Assembly (NCBI GenBank): GCA_002309795.1
Contig: DBXZ01000015.1
Coordinates: forward strand, 16,786 to 27,454
Reading direction: 5' to 3'
DNA: 10,669 nt
DNA from: Bacteroidales bacterium UBA1199
GTDB taxonomy: Bacteria; Bacteroidota; Bacteroidia; Bacteroidales; UBA932
In this document: in pieces, positions 7,246 to 10,669 of the stretch
How positions within the stretch are numbered: position 1 is the first letter of the stretch
How the letters are laid out: the number at the start of each line of letters is the position of its first letter
The notes under the pieces: generated by a model
Database searches by the model: none
What the model saw: only the letters and a program-made list of their open reading frames with translations
What the model was told of the DNA's origin: nothing
Program-made: the position numbers and the translations under genes

Positions 7246-7755
7246 ATGAAAAAGTTGTTTACGCTCCTTACCCTCGCTCTCCTGAGCGCCTCGATGCTCC
7301 AGGCACAGAGCCAGAAAATCGGTTTCATCAACACCGAGACCGTTCTCAAGGAACTCTCCGAATATCAGAGTGCACAGAAGTCTCTCGAACAGCTTTCGAA
7401 CAAGTATAAAGCAGAGATCGAAGCGGACCTGAAGGTCATCGACCAGCTTTATTCCACCTACCAGAACCAGAAGGCCTATCTTTCCAGCTCCCAGCGTTCC
7501 TCCGCTGAGAACAAGATTATCACCAAGGAACAGGAGATGAAGAAGAAGGAAGACAGCTACTTCGGCTCCGAGGGCGTGCTCGCCAAGAAGTCGGAAGAAC
7601 TGCTGACCCCCATCCGCGAAAGGGTGGAGAAGGCTGTCCGCCACTATTGCGAGCTGAACGGCTTTACCGCCATTATCGACCTGGCCGGCACCGGCAATAT
7701 CGTTTACTACGACTCCGCGCTGGACATTACCAACGAGATTATCAAACAGTTATAG
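7246..7755 (+). CDS. ompH: OmpH/Skp-family periplasmic chaperone, first copy
   Basis: Predicted periplasmic holdase that would keep unfolded outer-membrane proteins soluble on their way to BamA. The 169 residues begin with a signal peptide MKKLFTLLTLALLSASMLQA, with cleavage likely after Ala20. The mature protein opens with the family strand KIGFINTETVLKELSEYQ (24-41), continues as a long Lys/Glu/Gln-rich coiled coil (about 35-130), and closes with the strands NGFTAIIDLAGTGNIVYYDSALDITNEIIKQL. The ALDITxEI ending is shared with the Skp-like protein at 1689-2294. It lies 11 nt after bamA, so cotranscription is very likely. The start context AGATTATGAA, lacking a Shine-Dalgarno, is identical to that of the next gene. 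Confidence 0.92.
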   Translation: MKKLFTLLTLALLSASMLQAQSQKIGFINTETVLKELSEYQSAQKSLEQLSNKYKAEIEADLKVIDQLYSTYQNQKAYLSSSQRSSAENKIITKEQEMKKKEDSYFGSEGVLAKKSEELLTPIRERVEKAVRHYCELNGFTAIIDLAGTGNIVYYDSALDITNEIIKQL

Positions 7756-7770
7756 CAGATACGACAGATT

Positions 7771-8328
7771 ATGAAGCGAATCGTTTTAACCCTGCTGCTC
7801 GCCGTGGCCGTCACGGTGCTGGCAGGCGCACAGAACTTCAAGTGCGGCCACATCAATTCCCAGGAGCTGATCGCCCTGATGTCCGAGACGGATTCCGCCC
7901 GGCTTAACCTGCAGGTTTACCAGCAGGATCTCGAGGAGACCATGCACGGAATGGAAGATGAGTACAACACCAAGTTTACCGAATATCAGCGCAAGAACGC
8001 TACCTGGACGCCGGCCGTCCGCGAAGCCAAGGAGAAAGACCTCCAGGACCTGGTGCAGCGCATCCAGCAGTTCCAGCAGACCGCACAGCAGGACATGCAG
8101 CGCCAGCAGCAGCTGCTGATGGGCCCCATCTTCCAGAAGGCCAACGACGCTATCCAGAAAGTGGCCAAGGAACAGGCCCTTGTCTATGTGTTCGACACCT
8201 CGGTGGGTGCCGTCATCTATTTTGACGATGCGATTAGCGTAGACCTGCTCCCGCTCGCCAAGAAGGAACTCGGCATCCCTGCTGAAAAAGTTGCGCCCAC
8301 GCAGCTTCCCAGCCAGGCTGACAAGTAA
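7771..8328 (+). CDS. ompH: OmpH/Skp-family periplasmic chaperone, second copy
   Basis: Second Skp-like periplasmic protein in tandem with the first, 15 nt downstream. The 185 residues have a signal peptide MKRIVLTLLLAVAVTVLAGA (cleavage likely after Ala20). The N-terminal strand FKCGHINSQELIALM (23-37) is followed by a strongly Gln-rich coiled coil (about 45-145, for example QQFQQTAQQDMQRQQQ), then the C-terminal strands ALVYVFDTSVGAVIYFDDAISVDLLPLAKKEL. A C-terminal tail, GIPAEKVAPTQLPSQADK, extends past the usual Skp end. Sequence identity to the first copy looks low, so this is an old duplication with possibly different clients (inference). In many Bacteroidota murI follows this pair; here korA follows instead. 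Confidence 0.92.
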   Translation: MKRIVLTLLLAVAVTVLAGAQNFKCGHINSQELIALMSETDSARLNLQVYQQDLEETMHGMEDEYNTKFTEYQRKNATWTPAVREAKEKDLQDLVQRIQQFQQTAQQDMQRQQQLLMGPIFQKANDAIQKVAKEQALVYVFDTSVGAVIYFDDAISVDLLPLAKKELGIPAEKVAPTQLPSQADK

Positions 8329-8367
8329 CACGACTCTCCACAGCACCTACTTAACCTATCATAAATC

Positions 8368-10200
8368 ATGCAACATAAAGTTATTGACACCAACGATGTC
8401 GTAATCCGTTTTGCCGGTGACTCGGGTGATGGCATGCAGTTGACCGGAACGCTGTTCGCAGACGCTTCCGCACTGTATGGCAACGAGATTTCCACCTTCC
8501 CGGATTACCCGGCAGAGATTCGCGCCCCGCACGGAACCGTGTCGGGCGTTTCCGGTTTCCAAGTCCATATCGGCAGGAGCGGCGTGACCACTCCGGGCGA
8601 TTTCGCAGATGCGCTCGTCGCCATGAACCCCGCTGCCCTGAAGGCGAATGCCAAGTGGGCAAAGCCCAACGCAACGATTATCGTCGACCTCGATTCGTTC
8701 GATGAGTCGAACATCAAGCGCGCCGGTTTCGAGACCGACGATCCGATCGCGGAACTCAAACTGCAGGACCGCACGATCGTAGCCGCCAACATTACCACTC
8801 TCACCAAGGAGAGCCTGAAAGACAGCGGCCTCGGACTCAAGGAAATGGAGCGTTGCAAGAACATGTTCACCCTGGGTATGGTGTTCTTCATGTTCAACCG
8901 CCCGCTGGAATACACCGACGCCTACCTCGTCAAGAAGTTCGGAAAGAAGCATCCCGAAATGGTGGATGTCAACAAGAAGGTGATCCGCGACGGTTTCAAC
9001 TACGCAGAGAACATCCAGGCGATTGCCAATACCTACACGATCGCTCCCGCCAAGCAGGAGCCGGGTGTCTATCGCAACATCAACGGTAACCAGGCTACCG
9101 CATGGGGCCTGATCGCAGCTTCCGAGAAGGCCGGCATTCCGCTCTTCTGCGGTTCCTACCCGATCACCCCGGCTACGGCTATCCTTGAGGAACTTGCCAT
9201 CTACAAGAACCTCGGTGTCAAAACTGTACAGTGTGAAGACGAAATCGCCGGTATCTGCACCGCGATCGGCGCGGCCTTTGCCGGCAACTTTGCCGTGACC
9301 ACCACCTCCGGCCCGGGTATCTCCCTGAAGTCCGAGGCCATGGGTCTGGCCATGATCACCGAGCTCCCGCTCGTGATCGTGGACGTCCAGCGCAGCGGCC
9401 CTTCCACCGGTATTCCTACCAAGACCGAACAGACCGACCTCAACCAGGTCCTCTACGGCCGCAACGGCGAGTGCCCGATCTGCGTGATCGCCGCTCACTC
9501 TCCGAGCCACTGCTTCGATGCAGCTTTCATGGCCGGCAAGCTCGCCCTCGAGCACATGATGCCGGTCGTCCTGCTCTCCGAAGGTTTCCTGGGCAATGGT
9601 TCCGAACCGTGGAAGATTCCTTCCATGAAGGACTATCCCGCCATCAAGGCTCCGGTGATCGACTCCTGCGAAGGCAAGTTCCAGCCCTACAAGAGAGATC
9701 CGGAAACCATGGCCCGCTACTGGGCTCACCCGGGCAAAGCCGGTCTCGAGCACCGCGTAGGCGGTCTGGAGAAGAACACCGCCGGTGTCATCTCCTCCGA
9801 TCCTGAAAACCACGCCAAGATGGTTGCCGAGCGCGCCGAGAAGGTCGCACGCGTAGCCAACTACATCCCCGACCAGGAAGTGATCGGTCCCAGGAAGGCT
9901 GATACCCTCCTGATTGGCTGGGGCGGTACCTTCGGCCACCTGCTCTCCGCTTACAACGAGCTCAAGGACGCAGGCAGGGACGTTGCGCTCACCCACTTCG
10001 ACTATATCCTCCCGCTGCCCAAGAATACGGCAGAGATTTTTGCAAACTACAAGAACCTCGTGGTCTGCGAGCTCAACAGCGGCCAGTTCGCCAACTATCT
10101 GCGCGCCAACTTCCCGCAGTTCCAGTTCAAGCAGGTCAACAAGGTTCAGGGTCAGCCCTTCATCGTGAAGGAGATCGTAGATGCAGTCAATAACCTTTAA
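8368..10200 (+). CDS. korA: 2-oxoacid:ferredoxin oxidoreductase, fused gamma-alpha subunit (KorA)
   Basis: Subunit of a cytosolic 2-oxoacid:ferredoxin oxidoreductase, most likely the 2-oxoglutarate enzyme. That enzyme converts the 2-oxoacid, CoA and oxidised ferredoxin reversibly to acyl-CoA, CO2 and reduced ferredoxin. The 610 residues are a fusion. A gamma domain spans about 10-195, beginning [17 protein letters not shown]. The alpha pyrimidine-binding domain starts at about 240 and carries YPITPAT (264-270), CEDEIAG (289-295), [13 protein letters not shown] (312-324) and [18 protein letters not shown] (341-358). The C-terminal transketolase-C-like part contains [10 protein letters not shown]. 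The substrate cannot be settled from sequence alone; pyruvate or branched-chain oxoacids are alternatives. The ATG at 8368 lies 39 nt after ompH; I see no TAnnTTTG match or terminator in that gap, so the promoter is unclear. korB follows after 17 nt. Confidence 0.93.
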   Translation: MQHKVIDTNDVVIRFAGDSGDGMQLTGTLFADASALYGNEISTFPDYPAEIRAPHGTVSGVSGFQVHIGRSGVTTPGDFADALVAMNPAALKANAKWAKPNATIIVDLDSFDESNIKRAGFETDDPIAELKLQDRTIVAANITTLTKESLKDSGLGLKEMERCKNMFTLGMVFFMFNRPLEYTDAYLVKKFGKKHPEMVDVNKKVIRDGFNYAENIQAIANTYTIAPAKQEPGVYRNINGNQATAWGLIAASEKAGIPLFCGSYPITPATAILEELAIYKNLGVKTVQCEDEIAGICTAIGAAFAGNFAVTTTSGPGISLKSEAMGLAMITELPLVIVDVQRSGPSTGIPTKTEQTDLNQVLYGRNGECPICVIAAHSPSHCFDAAFMAGKLALEHMMPVVLLSEGFLGNGSEPWKIPSMKDYPAIKAPVIDSCEGKFQPYKRDPETMARYWAHPGKAGLEHRVGGLEKNTAGVISSDPENHAKMVAERAEKVARVANYIPDQEVIGPRKADTLLIGWGGTFGHLLSAYNELKDAGRDVALTHFDYILPLPKNTAEIFANYKNLVVCELNSGQFANYLRANFPQFQFKQVNKVQGQPFIVKEIVDAVNNL

Positions 10201-10204
10201 TTAC

Positions 10205-10210
10205 GGAGGA
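10205..10210 (+). promoter_or_regulatory. Strong Shine-Dalgarno GGAGGA before korB
   Basis: GGAGGA lies 7 nt before the korB ATG, an ideal Shine-Dalgarno position. It is the only clear one among the eight gene starts visible in this window; the others have A/T-rich leaders, a stop/start overlap or very short gaps. It fixes the korB start at 10218. Confidence 0.75.
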
Positions 10211-10217
10211 TTACACC

Positions 10218-10669
10218 ATGAAATATACAGCACAAGACTTCAAGAGCAATCAGGAACCCCGCTGGTGCCCGGGTTGCGGTGACCACGCCATCCTTGCAGC
10301 GCTTACGCGTGCCCTTCCGACCGTCTGCGAAGACCTCGGTTATTCCAAGGAACGGATTGTCGTCATCTCCGGTATCGGCTGCTCCTCGCGTCTTCCTTAC
10401 TATGTAGATACGTTCGGATTCCACTCGATCCACGGCCGTGCAACACCGATCTCCACCGGTGTGAAGGTGGCGAATCCCACCCTCAGCGTATGGCAGGCAA
10501 CCGGCGACGGCGACGCGCTCGCAATCGGCGGTAACCACTTCATCCACGCAATCCGCCGCAATATCGACATCAACGTCATCCTCTTCAACAACCAGATCTA
10601 CGGTCTGACCAAGGGTCAGTATTCCCCGACCTCCAAGCTCGGCCAGATTACCAAGACCTCCCCGTACGG
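10218..10669 (+). CDS. korB: 2-oxoacid:ferredoxin oxidoreductase beta subunit (KorB), 5' part
   Basis: Thiamine-diphosphate and iron-sulfur subunit that pairs with KorA. The first 150 residues are in the window and the frame runs off the end. It begins [26 protein letters not shown]. Cys17 and Cys20 of WCPGCG, and Cys55 of GIGCSS, are three of the four cysteines expected to hold the single [4Fe-4S] cluster; the fourth would lie downstream. The thiamine-diphosphate motif is GDGD (96-99) followed by [13 protein letters not shown], with [17 protein letters not shown] (123-139) completing it. The fused KorA plus this short-type beta subunit indicate a two-subunit enzyme without an integral ferredoxin domain, unless further subunits lie downstream. 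The stop is missing because the window ends, not because the gene is broken. Confidence 0.93.
   Translation, partial: MKYTAQDFKSNQEPRWCPGCGDHAILAALTRALPTVCEDLGYSKERIVVISGIGCSSRLPYYVDTFGFHSIHGRATPISTGVKVANPTLSVWQATGDGDALAIGGNHFIHAIRRNIDINVILFNNQIYGLTKGQYSPTSKLGQITKTSPY

Noticed and set aside
8359..9996. 545-codon open frame on the minus strand opposite korA
   Set aside because: It lies wholly antisense to korA, which has intact family motifs throughout. The translation is low-complexity and resembles no family. GC-rich third positions make antisense frames stay open.

Overview
The window looks like a housekeeping stretch from a Bacteroidales-type member of the Bacteroidota with a fairly GC-rich genome (C/G preferred at third codon positions). 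Three things point there. The gene order pdxJ | nadK-uppS-bamA-ompH-ompH is a familiar Bacteroidota arrangement. Matches to the Bacteroidota -7 element TAnnTTTG lie in the short gaps before transcription units. Almost no start codon has a Shine-Dalgarno sequence. The proteins also read like Bacteroides/Alistipes-type orthologues, but genus cannot be fixed by eye.

Layout: (1) 1-549 (+) is the 3' part of nagB, glucosamine-6-phosphate deaminase. (2) It converges on a minus-strand block. Read in transcription order, that block is pdxJ (3065-2346, pyridoxine 5'-phosphate synthase), an OmpH/Skp-like protein with an N-terminal membrane anchor or lipobox (2294-1689), and a type I periplasmic-binding-fold protein (1682-546). 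The nagB stop and the last minus-strand stop share one CTAG. (3) A 57-bp divergent promoter region (3066-3122) separates pdxJ from the plus-strand block nadK (3123-3956), uppS (3953-4666), bamA (4709-7234) and two ompH/skp-like genes (7246-7755, 7771-8328). (4) The last block is korA (8368-10200, fused gamma-alpha subunit) and the 5' part of korB (10218 to the window end), a 2-oxoacid:ferredoxin oxidoreductase.

How the genes fit together: the central block is an envelope-biogenesis cluster. UppS makes the undecaprenyl carrier precursor for peptidoglycan and LPS/O-antigen synthesis. BamA inserts outer-membrane beta-barrels. The Skp-like proteins are periplasmic holdases that would chaperone BamA clients. 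NadK supplies NADP(H) and is probably translationally coupled to uppS. The third Skp-like gene on the other strand shares a C-terminal motif with the first OmpH gene and is paired with a solute-binding-fold protein that has no transporter genes beside it. NagB, PdxJ and KorAB are central metabolism.

I see no RNA genes, CRISPR array, insertion sequence, phage gene or convincing intrinsic terminator, and no gene-free stretch longer than 57 bp. I found no convincing new biological system. The least-explained part is the anchored Skp-like / periplasmic-binding-fold pair at 546-2294.
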